A program made the translations under genes and the position numbers. The notes under the pieces are model-generated. The model saw only the letters and a list, made by a program, of their open reading frames with translations. It was not told the origin of the DNA and made no database searches. From Erysipelothrix urinaevulpis (lineage in GTDB: Bacteria; Bacillota_I; Bacilli_A; Erysipelotrichales; Erysipelotrichaceae): 64,000 nucleotides of DNA. The stretch spans positions 62,001 through 126,000 of the forward strand of contig NZ_WTTB01000003.1 in the NCBI RefSeq assembly GCF_009828835.1, in the 5' to 3' direction. This document shows positions 34,538 to 43,144 of this stretch, piece after piece (the first letter of the stretch is position 1; the number at the start of each line of letters is the position of its first letter).

Positions 34538-35722
34538 TTATTTAATGATTTCTGTAACGTTACCAGCACCAACTGTACGTCCACCCTCACGAATTGAGAA
34601 TGTTGTACCTTGCTCAACAGCAATTGGGTTGATTAACTCAACAGTCATTTCTACGTTATCCCCTGGCATAACCATATCAACACCTTCTGGCAAGTTGATT
34701 GTTCCTGTTACGTCAGTTGTACGGAAGTAGAATTGTGGGCGGTATTTGTCAACAAATGGTGTATGACGTCCACCTTCTTCTTTACTCAAGATATATACTT
34801 GAGCTTTGAATGATTGGTGTGGGTTTACTGAACCTGGTTTAGCAATAACTTGTCCACGCTCAATTTGCTCACGGTTAATACCACGTAATAATGCACCTAC
34901 GTTATCACCAGCTAATGCTGAATCTAACATTTTGTGGAACATTTCAATACCTGTAATAACTGATTTGATTGTTGGACGAATACCAACGATTTCAACTTCT
35001 TCGTTAATTTTTAACTCTCCACGCTCAACACGTCCAGTAGCAACTGTACCACGACCTGAGATTGTGAAAACGTCTTCGATTGACATTAAGAATGGTTTGT
35101 CTGTATCACGAACTGGTTCTGGAACATATTCGTCAATTGCAGCCATTAATTCAAGAACTTTTGCTTCCCATGCTTCTTCGCCTTCAAGAGCTTTTAAAGC
35201 TGATCCGCGAATAACTGGAACATCGTCCCCGTCATATCCGTTTTCTGATAATGCTTCACGAACTTCCATTTCAACAAGGTCAATTAACTCTTCGTCATCA
35301 ACCATGTCACATTTGTTTAAGAATACAACAAAGTGTGGAACTCCTAATTGTTTTGCAAGCAAGATATGCTCACGTGTTTGTGGCATTGGACCATCTGTAG
35401 CTGAAACAACTAAGATAGCACCGTCCATTTGTGCAGCACCTGTGATCATGTTTTTAACATAGTCCGCGTGACCTGGGCAGTCAACGTGTGCATAGTGACG
35501 TGATTCTGTTTCATACTCAACATGTGATGTTGAAATTGTGATTCCACGCTCTTTTTCTTCTGGCGCTTTATCGATTTGGTCGTAAGCTTGAGCAGCTCCA
35601 CCACCAGCTTTTGCTAATACGTTTGTAATTGCAGCTGTTAATGTTGTTTTACCGTGGTCAACGTGACCTAATGTTCCAACGTTTACGTGCGTTTTGGAAC
35701 GATCAAATTTTTGTTTTGACAT
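34538..35722 (-). CDS. tuf: Translation elongation factor Tu
   Basis: EF-Tu delivers aminoacyl-tRNA to the ribosome. The 394-residue protein has the GTPase motifs [23 protein letters not shown] and [12 protein letters not shown], the effector-loop region [14 protein letters not shown], and domains 2 and 3 ending [11 protein letters not shown]. It is last in rpsL-rpsG-fusA-tuf. Confidence 0.99.
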   Translation of the reverse strand: MSKQKFDRSKTHVNVGTLGHVDHGKTTLTAAITNVLAKAGGGAAQAYDQIDKAPEEKERGITISTSHVEYETESRHYAHVDCPGHADYVKNMITGAAQMDGAILVVSATDGPMPQTREHILLAKQLGVPHFVVFLNKCDMVDDEELIDLVEMEVREALSENGYDGDDVPVIRGSALKALEGEEAWEAKVLELMAAIDEYVPEPVRDTDKPFLMSIEDVFTISGRGTVATGRVERGELKINEEVEIVGIRPTIKSVITGIEMFHKMLDSALAGDNVGALLRGINREQIERGQVIAKPGSVNPHQSFKAQVYILSKEEGGRHTPFVDKYRPQFYFRTTDVTGTINLPEGVDMVMPGDNVEMTVELINPIAVEQGTTFSIREGGRTVGAGNVTEIIK

Positions 35723-35806
35723 TTGTAATTTCCTCCTAATTTTCTTTTACTATTATATCTTATGATAAACCTTAGATAAAATCAATATCTATCATTTAAG
35801 ACTGAA

Positions 35807-37873
35807 CTAGTTTTTCTTTTTAGCTACTGATTCAGCGATGCTCTTTGGAACTTCATCGTAATGTGCAAATTGCATTGATGAGTTTCCACGTCCTTGTGTA
35901 AATGAACGTAAGTCAGTTGTATAGCCTGACATTTCTGAAAGAGGCACGAACGCTTTAACAATAACTGCGTTTTGACGTTCTTCTTGATCGCGGATTTGTC
36001 CACGTCTTGAAGATAAGTCACCCATTACAGCACCTAAGTATTCACTTGGAGCAGTAACTTCAACTTCCATGATTGGCTCTAACAATACAGGATTACATTT
36101 TTTAGCTGCTTCTTTAAAAGCCATGCTTGCTGCAATCTTATATGCCATCTCACTCGAGTCAACGTCGTGTGATGAACCATCAAATAGAGTTGCTTTAATA
36201 TCAATTGCAGGATATCCAGCAATTAAACCATTTTCTACAGCAGCTTCAAGTCCTTCTGCCGTTGGTTTGATAAATTCACGAGGAACTGATCCACCAACAA
36301 CTTTATCAACAAACTCGAAACCTTTTCCTGGGTTTGGTTCAAACTTAATCCAAACGTGACCGTATTGTCCACGTCCACCTGATTGACGAACGAACTTCCC
36401 TTCACAATCTGCAGTACCACGAATTGTTTCACGGTAAGCAACTTGTGGCGCACCAACATTAGCTTCAACACGGAATTCACGTTTCATTCTATCAACAAGA
36501 ATGTCTAAGTGTAACTCACCCATTCCAGCGATAATAGTTTGACCTGTTTCATCATCAGTGTATGTTTTAAATGTTGGATCTTCTTCTGCAAGTTTAGCCA
36601 ACGCTAGACCCATTTTATCTTGGTCAGCTTTTGACTTAGGTTCAACAGCAACGTTAATAACTGGTTCTGGGAAAATCATTGATTCCAATACAATTGGTTG
36701 TTTCTCATCACACAGTGTATCACCAGTAGCAGTTACCTTTAATCCTACAGCAGCAGCAATTTCACCTGCATAGACACGATCAATCTCTTCACGAGAGTTC
36801 GCGTGCATTTGCATAATACGTCCAAATCTTTCACGTTTTGATTTAACCGAGTTATATGTGCTTCCACCTGATTCAGCAAAACCTGAATACACACGGAAAT
36901 AAGTTAAACGCCCAACATATGGGTCAGTCATAACTTTAAACGCTAAAGCTGAGAACGGAGCATCATCACTTGCTTCACGAGTCGCTTCCTCACCATTTGG
37001 TAATGTACCTGCAACAGCATCAATATCTAATGGTGAAGGTAAGTAATCGATTGTTGCATCAAGCATCGCGATAACACCTTTATTTTTATAAGCAGCACCA
37101 CAAAGTACTGGGAAGAATTCTCCACTAACAACACCTTTACGGATTGCATTTTTGATTTCATCAACTGTTGGCTCTTCGCCTTCCAAGATTTTCATCATGA
37201 AATCTTCGTCAAAGTCAGCAATTGTATCAAATAGCAATTCACGGTATTCAGCAACTTGTGCAGCATACTCTTCAGGGACATCAATAATGTCGTCTGATTT
37301 TTGACTCAAATCAGCAAAGATATGAGCCTTTTGTTCAACAATGTCAATTAGTCCATTGAAATCATCTTCAACACCAATTGGCAATTGAATTGGTGCAGAT
37401 TTAGCACCTAAACGATCAACGATTGTATTTGCAGCCATAAAGAAGTCTGCTCCAATCGCATCCATTTTATTAATAAAAACAATTCTTGGTACATTATATT
37501 TTGTAGCTTGACGCCAAACTGTTTCAGTTTGAGGTTCAACACCTGATTTAGCATCAAGTACAGTAACTGCACCGTCAAGCACTCTCAATGAACGCTCAAC
37601 TTCAACAGTAAAATCAACGTGACCAGGAGTATCGATAATATTGATACGGTGACCCTTCCATGCAGCAGTTGTAGCAGCAGACGTAATTGTAATTCCGCGC
37701 TCTTGTTCTTGCTCCATCCAGTCCATCGTAGCAGCACCATCATGTGTTTCCCCGATCTTGTGCGTACGTCCTGTATAATAAAGAATACGTTCAGTAGTAG
37801 TTGTTTTACCAGCATCAATATGCGCCATAATACCAATATTACGCATCTTATCTAATGAAAACTCACGTGACAT
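35807..37873 (-). CDS. fusA: Translation elongation factor G
   Basis: EF-G drives translocation. The 688-residue protein has the G motifs [37 protein letters not shown] and [12 protein letters not shown], domain IV with [15 protein letters not shown], and the C-terminal [20 protein letters not shown] and [19 protein letters not shown]. Canonical length and position. Confidence 0.99.
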   Translation of the reverse strand: MSREFSLDKMRNIGIMAHIDAGKTTTTERILYYTGRTHKIGETHDGAATMDWMEQEQERGITITSAATTAAWKGHRINIIDTPGHVDFTVEVERSLRVLDGAVTVLDAKSGVEPQTETVWRQATKYNVPRIVFINKMDAIGADFFMAANTIVDRLGAKSAPIQLPIGVEDDFNGLIDIVEQKAHIFADLSQKSDDIIDVPEEYAAQVAEYRELLFDTIADFDEDFMMKILEGEEPTVDEIKNAIRKGVVSGEFFPVLCGAAYKNKGVIAMLDATIDYLPSPLDIDAVAGTLPNGEEATREASDDAPFSALAFKVMTDPYVGRLTYFRVYSGFAESGGSTYNSVKSKRERFGRIMQMHANSREEIDRVYAGEIAAAVGLKVTATGDTLCDEKQPIVLESMIFPEPVINVAVEPKSKADQDKMGLALAKLAEEDPTFKTYTDDETGQTIIAGMGELHLDILVDRMKREFRVEANVGAPQVAYRETIRGTADCEGKFVRQSGGRGQYGHVWIKFEPNPGKGFEFVDKVVGGSVPREFIKPTAEGLEAAVENGLIAGYPAIDIKATLFDGSSHDVDSSEMAYKIAASMAFKEAAKKCNPVLLEPIMEVEVTAPSEYLGAVMGDLSSRRGQIRDQEERQNAVIVKAFVPLSEMSGYTTDLRSFTQGRGNSSMQFAHYDEVPKSIAESVAKKKN

Positions 37874-37899
37874 AACTTAACTCTCCTCTCCGATTGATC

Positions 37900-38370
37900 T
37901 TACCAACGATAGTGTGCAAATGCTCGGTTGGCTTCAGCCATCTTATGCACATCTTCACGTTTTTTAACAGCGTTACCTGTTCCATTAGCAGCATCAATAA
38001 TCTCATTTGCTAATCTCTCTTCCATTGTCTTCTCATTACGTAAACGAGAATACTGGACAATCCAACGTAATCCTAAAGCTAAACGACGTTCCTCGCTAAC
38101 TTCTACCGGTACCTGAATATTTGATCCACCAACACGACGAGCTTTGATTTCTAAAAGTGGCAATACATTTTCTAAAGCCTCTTCGAAAACTTCCATCGGT
38201 TGACGACCTGTTTTTTCTTCAATAATTGCGAAAGCATTATATAGAATTGATTGTGCTAAACCTTTTTTACCATCAATCATGATTCTATTGATTAAACGTG
38301 TAACAAGTTTCGAATTATAAATTGGATCCGCTACTACGTCTCGCTTAGGCACATGTCCTTTTCTTGGCAT
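37900..38370 (-). CDS. rpsG: 30S ribosomal protein S7
   Basis: S7 organises the head and E site. The 156-residue protein begins [20 protein letters not shown] and includes [20 protein letters not shown] and the end NRAFAHYRW. It follows rpsL by ~45 bases. Confidence 0.98.
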   Translation of the reverse strand: MPRKGHVPKRDVVADPIYNSKLVTRLINRIMIDGKKGLAQSILYNAFAIIEEKTGRQPMEVFEEALENVLPLLEIKARRVGGSNIQVPVEVSEERRLALGLRWIVQYSRLRNEKTMEERLANEIIDAANGTGNAVKKREDVHKMAEANRAFAHYRW

Positions 38371-38415
38371 TTAAGTCACTCCTTCCAATATTTATTTTAA
38401 ATAGTTATTAAGCTT

Positions 38416-38832
38416 TTATTCAGCTTTTGGTTTTTTAGTTCCGTATAATGAACGGCTTTGACGACGGTCTGTAACTCCTGCAGCATCCATAGCTCCACGA
38501 ACGATGTGGTAACGAACCCCAGGTAAGTCTTTTACACGTCCCCCACGAATCAAGACAACACTGTGCTCTTGCAAGTTGTGTCCAATTCCTGGAATGTAGG
38601 CCGTAACTTCCATACCATTACTCAAACGAACACGTGCATATTTACGTAATGCTGAGTTAGGTTTCTTAGGTGTCATTGTTCCAACACGAGTACATACTCC
38701 ACGTTTTTGTGGACTGTTTACACGAGTTGTTTGACGTTTAATCGTATTTAAACTACGACCCAATGCTGGTGACTTCGACTTATATACTCGACGAGTACGA
38801 CCTTTTTGAATCAATTGGTTAATTGTTGGCAT
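38416..38832 (-). CDS. rpsL: 30S ribosomal protein S12
   Basis: S12 controls decoding accuracy and is the classic streptomycin-resistance target. The 138 residues start [20 protein letters not shown] and contain [19 protein letters not shown] and [19 protein letters not shown]. The critical lysine of the [11 protein letters not shown] loop is present, so the wild-type (sensitive) form is predicted there. ATG 38832 has AAGGAGA upstream; the longer open frame to 38862 is leader. Confidence 0.98.
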   Translation of the reverse strand: MPTINQLIQKGRTRRVYKSKSPALGRSLNTIKRQTTRVNSPQKRGVCTRVGTMTPKKPNSALRKYARVRLSNGMEVTAYIPGIGHNLQEHSVVLIRGGRVKDLPGVRYHIVRGAMDAAGVTDRRQSRSLYGTKKPKAE

Positions 38833-38938
38833 TATATTTCTCCTTCCCATCAATATGTACACACTTCCAAGTGTGCCATCACTTTTACATTAATTAGGTT
38901 TCCCGTCTGAGAAACCCATTTAATCCACAAGCCTTTTC
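38833..38938 (-). promoter_or_regulatory. Structured leader of the str operon
   Basis: The leader can form two hairpins on the minus strand, GGTTTCTC/GGGAAACC and GCACACTT/AGTGTGT, upstream of the rpsL binding site. The function is not known to me. Confidence 0.5.
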
Positions 38939-38966
38939 ATTTTAACATATATCGTTCAATTGTCAA
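38939..38966 (-). promoter_or_regulatory. Promoter of the str operon
   Basis: The minus strand has perfect TTGACA (38961-38966), 16 bases, and TAAAAT (38939-38944), about 105 bases ahead of rpsL. Confidence 0.85.
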
Positions 38967-38986
38967 TATATTTTCTGTGATTAGTT

Positions 38987-39020
38987 TTAACAAGAAAGCA
39001 ATCAACACCTTTCTTGTTAA
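38987..39020 (-). terminator. Hairpin after the PspC-domain gene
   Basis: A perfect 12-base inverted repeat (38987-38998 with 39009-39020) with a ten-base loop starts six bases past the PspC gene stop. The tail is A-rich rather than T-rich on the minus strand, so terminator function is probable rather than certain. Confidence 0.55.
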
Positions 39021-39025
39021 ATAGA

Positions 39026-39232
39026 CTAATATACATCATGTTTCTCTGGCAATACAATCCAAAGTACAAAATAAGCAAGCAAGCCACTCCCCCACGCTAG
39101 AACCAGTGCGGCAAATAGAATCCGCAAGACAGTAACATCAATTTTGAAGTACTCTGATAAACCTGCACAGACACCACCAACCATCGCCCCTTGACGATCT
39201 CGATACATTCTTTTATTGGAATGATAAGCCAT
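39026..39232 (-). CDS. PspC-domain membrane protein
   Basis: The 68-residue protein is a single PspC domain: RQGAMVGGVCAGLSEYFKID, VTVLRILFAALVLAWGSG and LLAYFVLWIVLPE. PspC-domain proteins are linked to envelope-stress responses; short stand-alone forms are common in Firmicutes. It follows the permease gene by 20 bases on the same strand and is probably co-transcribed. Confidence 0.9.
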   Translation of the reverse strand: MAYHSNKRMYRDRQGAMVGGVCAGLSEYFKIDVTVLRILFAALVLAWGSGLLAYFVLWIVLPEKHDVY

Positions 39233-39252
39233 AATATAATCTCCTTTTGTTT

Positions 39253-40365
39253 TTACTCAGTGATTTCTTCAACAACCACTTCATTGTCATTGCGTTTGAA
39301 AATATCAATCTTTCCTTCATCATGCAAGGTTTTAATAATCGTAATCGCGATTGGCAAACCAAACAACCCCCAAAAACCAAATAACTTAACGCCAACAAAG
39401 ATACTCATCAATGTAATTAATGGATGAAGACCAATTTGATCACCAATAACTTTCGGCTCAAGAATATTACGGATAACTGTGATGACTAAGTAAAGAACCA
39501 ACAAACCAATCGCAAGACTGACATTTCCTGTCAACGCTTCAATAATCATCCATGGGATCACAACCCCACCTGTTCCGAGTACCGGAAGAATATCAACAGC
39601 CGCAATAACAGCTGCTAAACCAATCGGATTTGCAACCCGTAATATAAGGAAGCCAATTGACAATTCAATAAAGGTCAAAGACATTAACAATGCATAAGCT
39701 TTTAAATACTTCCCAATCACCGACACTAAACCATCTTTAATATCAAGGATTAAATCTCTTTGTTTCTTCGGAATACGCCCTAGACTTGTCTGAACAACAT
39801 TCTGATAATCCATTGTAAAGAAGAAAGATGAAATAATCGAAATAAGAATGGATATTAAAATACTAGGAACCGATGAGACAACTCGAGTAAGAAGATTAAC
39901 AGCTCCACTTGAAATACTTTTAACAATTGATTCTAGACTCGATATCAAACTTACCGTCATTTCATTAATTATTTTTAAAACATCAGGACTTAAATTTTCC
40001 ATAAAATTACCAAGATACTTATTAACTTCTTCTAAAGCAGGATAAATCGTTCCTTGATAGAAAGAAGGTAGTGTCATAGCAAAATTTTGAATCGCAGAAA
40101 AAAGACCAATAAACACCCAGAACATTAAAAACGCAAGAAGTGTATAAAATAGAACGATCACCAAAAGCGATACCCATTTCCGTTCTCCTAATCGTTTGGT
40201 TAATCGCAGAATAAAAGGTCTAAGTAAAAAAGAAATGAAAAATCCAATTACAAAAGGCATTAAGTACTGAGTTGTAAATCTCAAAACAACAAACACGATT
40301 GAAAGCACAATCGCCCAATACATTACATTAATAATAAAATCTTTTCTTTTATCTAATCTTTCCAT
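39253..40365 (-). CDS. AI-2E family transporter / permease
   Basis: The 370-residue membrane protein belongs to the AI-2E (UPF0118) family, with about seven or eight helices. The N-terminal FVIGFFISFLLRPFILRLTKR and the C-terminal block VDILPVLGTGGVVIPWMIIE, RNILEPKVIGDQIGLHPL and FWGLFGLPIAITIIKTL are diagnostic. Known members move diverse small solutes or ions; the name does not establish autoinducer export. The C-terminus is acidic and cytoplasmic. Confidence 0.92.
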   Translation of the reverse strand: MERLDKRKDFIINVMYWAIVLSIVFVVLRFTTQYLMPFVIGFFISFLLRPFILRLTKRLGERKWVSLLVIVLFYTLLAFLMFWVFIGLFSAIQNFAMTLPSFYQGTIYPALEEVNKYLGNFMENLSPDVLKIINEMTVSLISSLESIVKSISSGAVNLLTRVVSSVPSILISILISIISSFFFTMDYQNVVQTSLGRIPKKQRDLILDIKDGLVSVIGKYLKAYALLMSLTFIELSIGFLILRVANPIGLAAVIAAVDILPVLGTGGVVIPWMIIEALTGNVSLAIGLLVLYLVITVIRNILEPKVIGDQIGLHPLITLMSIFVGVKLFGFWGLFGLPIAITIIKTLHDEGKIDIFKRNDNEVVVEEITE

Positions 40366-40516
40366 ATGCCACCTCGCACTTAAATAAATTATACCATGAG
40401 TGCGGATTCATATTGTATTAACTATCTATCTTTAACGATTTTTTCATCATTTACCCACTAAAGATGATGGTTTTACAGTCTTTTTGGCCTTTTTTGAAGA
40501 TTATTGCAAATAACAG

Positions 40517-40546
40517 TTGACTTTACCTATCTAAAATGATTATAAT
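40517..40546 (+). promoter_or_regulatory. Upstream promoter of tRNA cluster or a small RNA
   Basis: TTGACT (40517-40522), 18 bases, then perfect TATAAT (40541-40546). It is 157 bases ahead of tRNA-Ser. The transcript it starts can fold GTATTC/GAATAC and TTGCTA/TAGCAA hairpins. The 338 bases between the permease gene and tRNA-Ser hold no coding sequence I can support. Confidence 0.7.
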
Positions 40547-40643
40547 ACTAACAGTTGCTAAAGAAGAAATGGCTAGCAATTAGCATCGTATTCACACACG
40601 AATACATCTCAAAAAAATTATCTAAATAATTTCAAAATAAGTG

Positions 40644-40672
40644 TTGATTATCTCATAACCATGTGCTAATAT
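40644..40672 (+). promoter_or_regulatory. Proximal promoter of the tRNA-Ser-Asp-Gly cluster
   Basis: TTGATT (40644-40649), a 17-base spacer ending TGC, and TAATAT (40667-40672) lie 31 bases ahead of tRNA-Ser. Confidence 0.78.
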
Positions 40673-40703
40673 GTATAAGCACTCAGGAAAGAGTTCAAAA
40701 CTT

Positions 40704-40794
40704 GGAGATGTACTCAAGAGGCTGAAGAGGTGCCCCTGCTAAGGGTATAGGTCGGGTAACCGGCGCGGGAGTTCAAATCTCCCCATCTCCGCCA
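40704..40794 (+). tRNA. tRNA-Ser (anticodon GCU)
   Basis: This is a 91-base tRNA with a long variable arm and encoded GCCA end. The acceptor GGAGATG pairs with CATCTCC; the anticodon loop CTGCTAA carries GCT; the variable arm is around GGTCGGGTAACCGG-type sequence; the T-arm contains GTTCAAATC. Confidence 0.95.
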
Positions 40795-40813
40795 TTCTTA
40801 AATATTTACACAC

Positions 40814-40889
40814 GGTCCAGTGGTGTAGCGGTTAACATGCCTGCCTGTCACGCAGGAGATCGCGGGTTCGATTCCCGTCTGGACCGCCA
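40814..40889 (+). tRNA. tRNA-Asp (anticodon GUC)
   Basis: This is a 76-base tRNA with GCCA end. The acceptor GGTCCAG pairs with CTGGACC, the anticodon loop CTGTCAC carries GTC, and the T-arm contains GGGTTCGATTCCC. Confidence 0.97.
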
Positions 40890-40892
40890 TTT

Positions 40893-40966
40893 GCGGGTGT
40901 AGTTCAATGGTAGAACGCGACCTTGCCAAGGTTGAGGCGGGGGTTCAATTCCCCTCACCCGCTCCA
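40893..40966 (+). tRNA. tRNA-Gly (anticodon GCC)
   Basis: This is a 74-base tRNA with CCA encoded. The acceptor GCGGGTG pairs with CACCCGC, the anticodon loop TTGCCAA carries GCC, and the T-arm is GGGGTTCAATTCCCC. It is the last bacterial gene before the prophage, and its 3' end is a plausible attachment site. Confidence 0.97.
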
Positions 40967-40988
40967 GGAGAAGACTAAATTATCTAAA

Positions 40989-41012
40989 GTCCACTGTTAA
41001 GTGGCTTTTTTT
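40989..41012 (+). terminator. Terminator of the tRNA cluster
   Basis: A CCACT/AGTGG stem (40991-40995 with 41000-41004) and four-base loop is followed by seven T on the plus strand. Confidence 0.75.
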
Positions 41013-41037
41013 ATGTTTTGAAGAACTGAAATATATC

Positions 41038-41059
41038 AAAAGTACCACAAAAGTACCAC
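41038..41059 (+). repeat. Adjacent 11-base direct repeats, candidate integrase arm sites
   Basis: AAAAGTACCAC occurs twice back to back (41038-41048, 41049-41059) just inside the prophage edge. Tyrosine-recombinase prophages often carry short direct repeats of this kind next to the attachment core. Confidence 0.55.
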
Positions 41060-41251
41060 AAAATTAAAATTTAAGAAAAATCAATAACTAATTTCCATCA
41101 GAAAATTTCCCTACAAAAAACACGGAGCGCTAAAAAGAGCTTCTTGAATTAGCCATACTGATCAGAGTATTAAAACTAATTGAAAAAGCTCTCAAGGATT
41201 AGGGAAGTAGGGGTAACCTCTTCCCTATTTACATTTTATCATAATAAGCAT
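41060..41251. other. Prophage edge, no gene seen
   Basis: I see no coding sequence here. It holds a hairpin TAGGGAAG/CTTCCCTA (41200-41207 with 41220-41227) whose inner part is also palindromic (GGTAACC). The attachment core should lie somewhere between tRNA-Gly and the phage terminator at 41252. Confidence 0.5.
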
Positions 41252-41286
41252 AAAAAAAGACGGAGCTTTTGACAGCTCCGTTTTCT
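41252..41286. terminator. Terminator of the phage late operon
   Basis: An ACGGAGCT/AGCTCCGT stem (41260-41267, 41274-41281) is flanked by seven A on the left and TTTCTT on the right. On the minus strand it ends the late transcript just after the 97-aa gene. Confidence 0.85.
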
Positions 41287-41579
41287 TATATTTTCTCAAC
41301 TTCTCGTAATGGTAAAGGACTACCCTTGTCTTTGTCAAAGACAACCTTTTTCAATTCCACTAATTCACCATTTACAATCGCGAAGTTATCGTTTAATATC
41401 GATGAATTATTATTTACATCTTTCTTAAATAAAGTGAATTGATGTTCCATATTCGTGTTAAGACGTTCCAATTGATTGTTAGTTTCATTAGTTGCTTTAA
41501 GCTGTTTTACCAATATCCCAGTAACAACACCTATAACGCCTACAAGAGTCATGATATTTTTAATAAAGTCATCCATCAC
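41286..41579 (-). CDS. Phage small membrane-anchored coiled-coil protein
   Basis: The 97-residue product has one N-terminal transmembrane helix (residues ~8-24, IMTLVGVIGVVTGILV) followed by a coiled coil (QLKATNETNNQLERLNTN). The shape resembles XhlA/hemolysin-type lysis accessory proteins, and it sits next to the lysin. It overlaps the lysin stop by four bases (ATGA). Family assignment is uncertain. Confidence 0.65.
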   Translation of the reverse strand: MMDDFIKNIMTLVGVIGVVTGILVKQLKATNETNNQLERLNTNMEHQFTLFKKDVNNNSSILNDNFAIVNGELVELKKVVFDKDKGSPLPLREVEKI

Positions 41580-42553
41580 TGCAGCTTCCCATCATCCTTA
41601 TTAACCCAAACTAGATTACCTGGCGAATCGAAGTATTCATGCTTAATCTGAATGCGTCCATATTCTTCTTTTAAGATTTTATATGTTCGAATATTCTTTG
41701 AAGGACCATAATTCGTGGATCCAGTCGAATATGGGTACAAAGGTAAAGGGTTTCTGTTATTCTTCCATGACTTACCTACATCAGTTTTAGGCTTAGCTGC
41801 AGGCTTATTAATGAAACGGGCATCAGCATAGGTTTGTTTATTGTCTAATGTTCTACGGGCCGAATAGCCTCCTTCTTTTAATTTAACCCACCTTATGCCT
41901 TCTTCATCGACATAATGAGTGTAAACTCTTTTTGCTCCCTTTTGTAACAATCCAATTTGTTCTGCAGATAAAGAAGGATGTTTTCTAACTCTTAAACCTT
42001 CTTTTACAGTAACAGTTATTTCGCCATCTTCAGGAATCTCTTTGTCCAAATCATCAACAAGTTTAACTTTTTCGAATGGAGCTAAGTATCGCAATACTGT
42101 CATGTTCCATTCTTTTTTTATTTGGTCAATGGTTCTACCATACCTAAATAGAAAATCATTTCCACGCGTTGAGTAAGAAGATTCCGATACATAAACATCA
42201 CTCCCTACAATTTTCTCAATAAATGCAACATGGCCATAACTATTATCACCGAATACAACAACTCCACCAACTTCTGGTCCTTTTGATAATGGTTCACCAT
42301 TTGTACCCCAATATTTCGCGTCTGGTCGATATTGAGGTCTTGCAGGCATTTTTCCGAAAACCTCGCTTAATCTTCCACTCACATACCAAGTACAGTTTCC
42401 CTTTGAGTCTTTAAAAGGAACTCCACTCATTGTTCCACCTACTGATTTTGGTGCAAATTCAGGGAAGAATGGATTAAATTCTCCATTCCATTGATTATAG
42501 TTTTTATTATGTTTTAAATCACTTCCACTTTTTCGAATAAGTTTGGTAATCAT
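41576..42553 (-). CDS. Phage endolysin: CHAP amidase/endopeptidase with SH3 domain
   Basis: The 325-residue lysin cuts host peptidoglycan at the end of infection. A CHAP domain spans about residues 40-155, with catalytic Cys54 (SKGNCTWYVSGR) and His108 (NSYGHVAFIE). An SH3b-like domain follows (~175-245, ITVTVKEGLRVRKHPSLSAE, GIRWVKLKEGGY). The C-terminal ~65 residues (YPYSTGSTNYGPSKNIRTYK) look like a second wall-binding module. Its ATG overlaps the holin stop by four bases. Confidence 0.92.
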   Translation of the reverse strand: MITKLIRKSGSDLKHNKNYNQWNGEFNPFFPEFAPKSVGGTMSGVPFKDSKGNCTWYVSGRLSEVFGKMPARPQYRPDAKYWGTNGEPLSKGPEVGGVVVFGDNSYGHVAFIEKIVGSDVYVSESSYSTRGNDFLFRYGRTIDQIKKEWNMTVLRYLAPFEKVKLVDDLDKEIPEDGEITVTVKEGLRVRKHPSLSAEQIGLLQKGAKRVYTHYVDEEGIRWVKLKEGGYSARRTLDNKQTYADARFINKPAAKPKTDVGKSWKNNRNPLPLYPYSTGSTNYGPSKNIRTYKILKEEYGRIQIKHEYFDSPGNLVWVNKDDGKLQ

Positions 42554-42915
42554 TCTTCATCTTCCTTTCTCTCACTTAGTTTAACTCCCGTTAAATCTTT
42601 AAATTTTATAGATGCTTGTATTGCATAGTTTGCGGCCAAGGTAGCAATCCCCAACATTACCAATTCTTTCAAGTATAATTGCTTATTTAACAACTCGTAT
42701 ATTGATTGTTCTGATAAAAATGCACCTATATACAAAAGGACCGCCACAATAAGCAATCCTGCATATTTTTGCAATGAGACCCATACTACTTCCCACTTAA
42801 ACTGATTCTTACTTTCCGCAAGTAATGAACCTGCTATCATATTGGCCAACATAAAAATTGGAACTGACAAAACTAACCAAAATATAGGCAATTTAAATAA
42901 TTCATTCATATACAT
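42550..42915 (-). CDS. Phage holin
   Basis: The 121-residue protein has three predicted helices (about residues 9-30, 43-63 and 78-97) and a charged C-terminus (KLSERKEDEE). Pattern and size match the bacteriophage holin family with the motif LAANYAIQASIKFKDLTG near the end. It permeabilises the membrane to release the lysin, which follows directly. Confidence 0.85.
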   Translation of the reverse strand: MYMNELFKLPIFWLVLSVPIFMLANMIAGSLLAESKNQFKWEVVWVSLQKYAGLLIVAVLLYIGAFLSEQSIYELLNKQLYLKELVMLGIATLAANYAIQASIKFKDLTGVKLSERKEDEE

Positions 42916-43144
42916 TCACTCTTCTTTCCTTATTAACTAGTGTTTCTAATGTTTTCTTTGTGTTCTTTAATTCTGTTATTTTATTTGTATATTCTTCGTA
43001 TAGCGGACGTTTCTTCAGTTGACGTTCGATCAATGGCTGCATTTCCTCTTCTAATTTTTTGATAGCTAATTCTTCTGCTCGATAACTAAAAGGTTCTTTT
43101 TCTATTTCTAAACGTTCAATTTCTTTATCAATTAAATCTAACAT
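42902..43144 (-). CDS. Small helical phage protein
   Basis: The 80-residue product is a highly charged coiled coil (EEEMQPLIERQLKKRPLYEE) with no recognised family. I chose the ATG at 43144, whose A overlaps the tail gene stop (TAATG) and which has GGGAGG seven bases upstream. It lies between tail and holin genes; role unknown. Confidence 0.7.
   Translation of the reverse strand: MLDLIDKEIERLEIEKEPFSYRAEELAIKKLEEEMQPLIERQLKKRPLYEEYTNKITELKNTKKTLETLVNKERRVNVYE

Noticed and set aside
34806-35462. 218-codon plus-strand open frame antisense to tuf
   Set aside because: It is a shadow of the highly biased tuf coding sequence, with no binding site and no recognisable protein.
39253-40365. Autoinducer-2 exporter (quorum-sensing role)
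   Set aside because: Family name only; many AI-2E family members transport other solutes, and no LuxS-related gene is in the window.
41200-41227. Attachment core of the prophage
   Set aside because: The palindromic hairpin is notable, but without the other prophage end I cannot tell an attachment core from a terminator or other structure.
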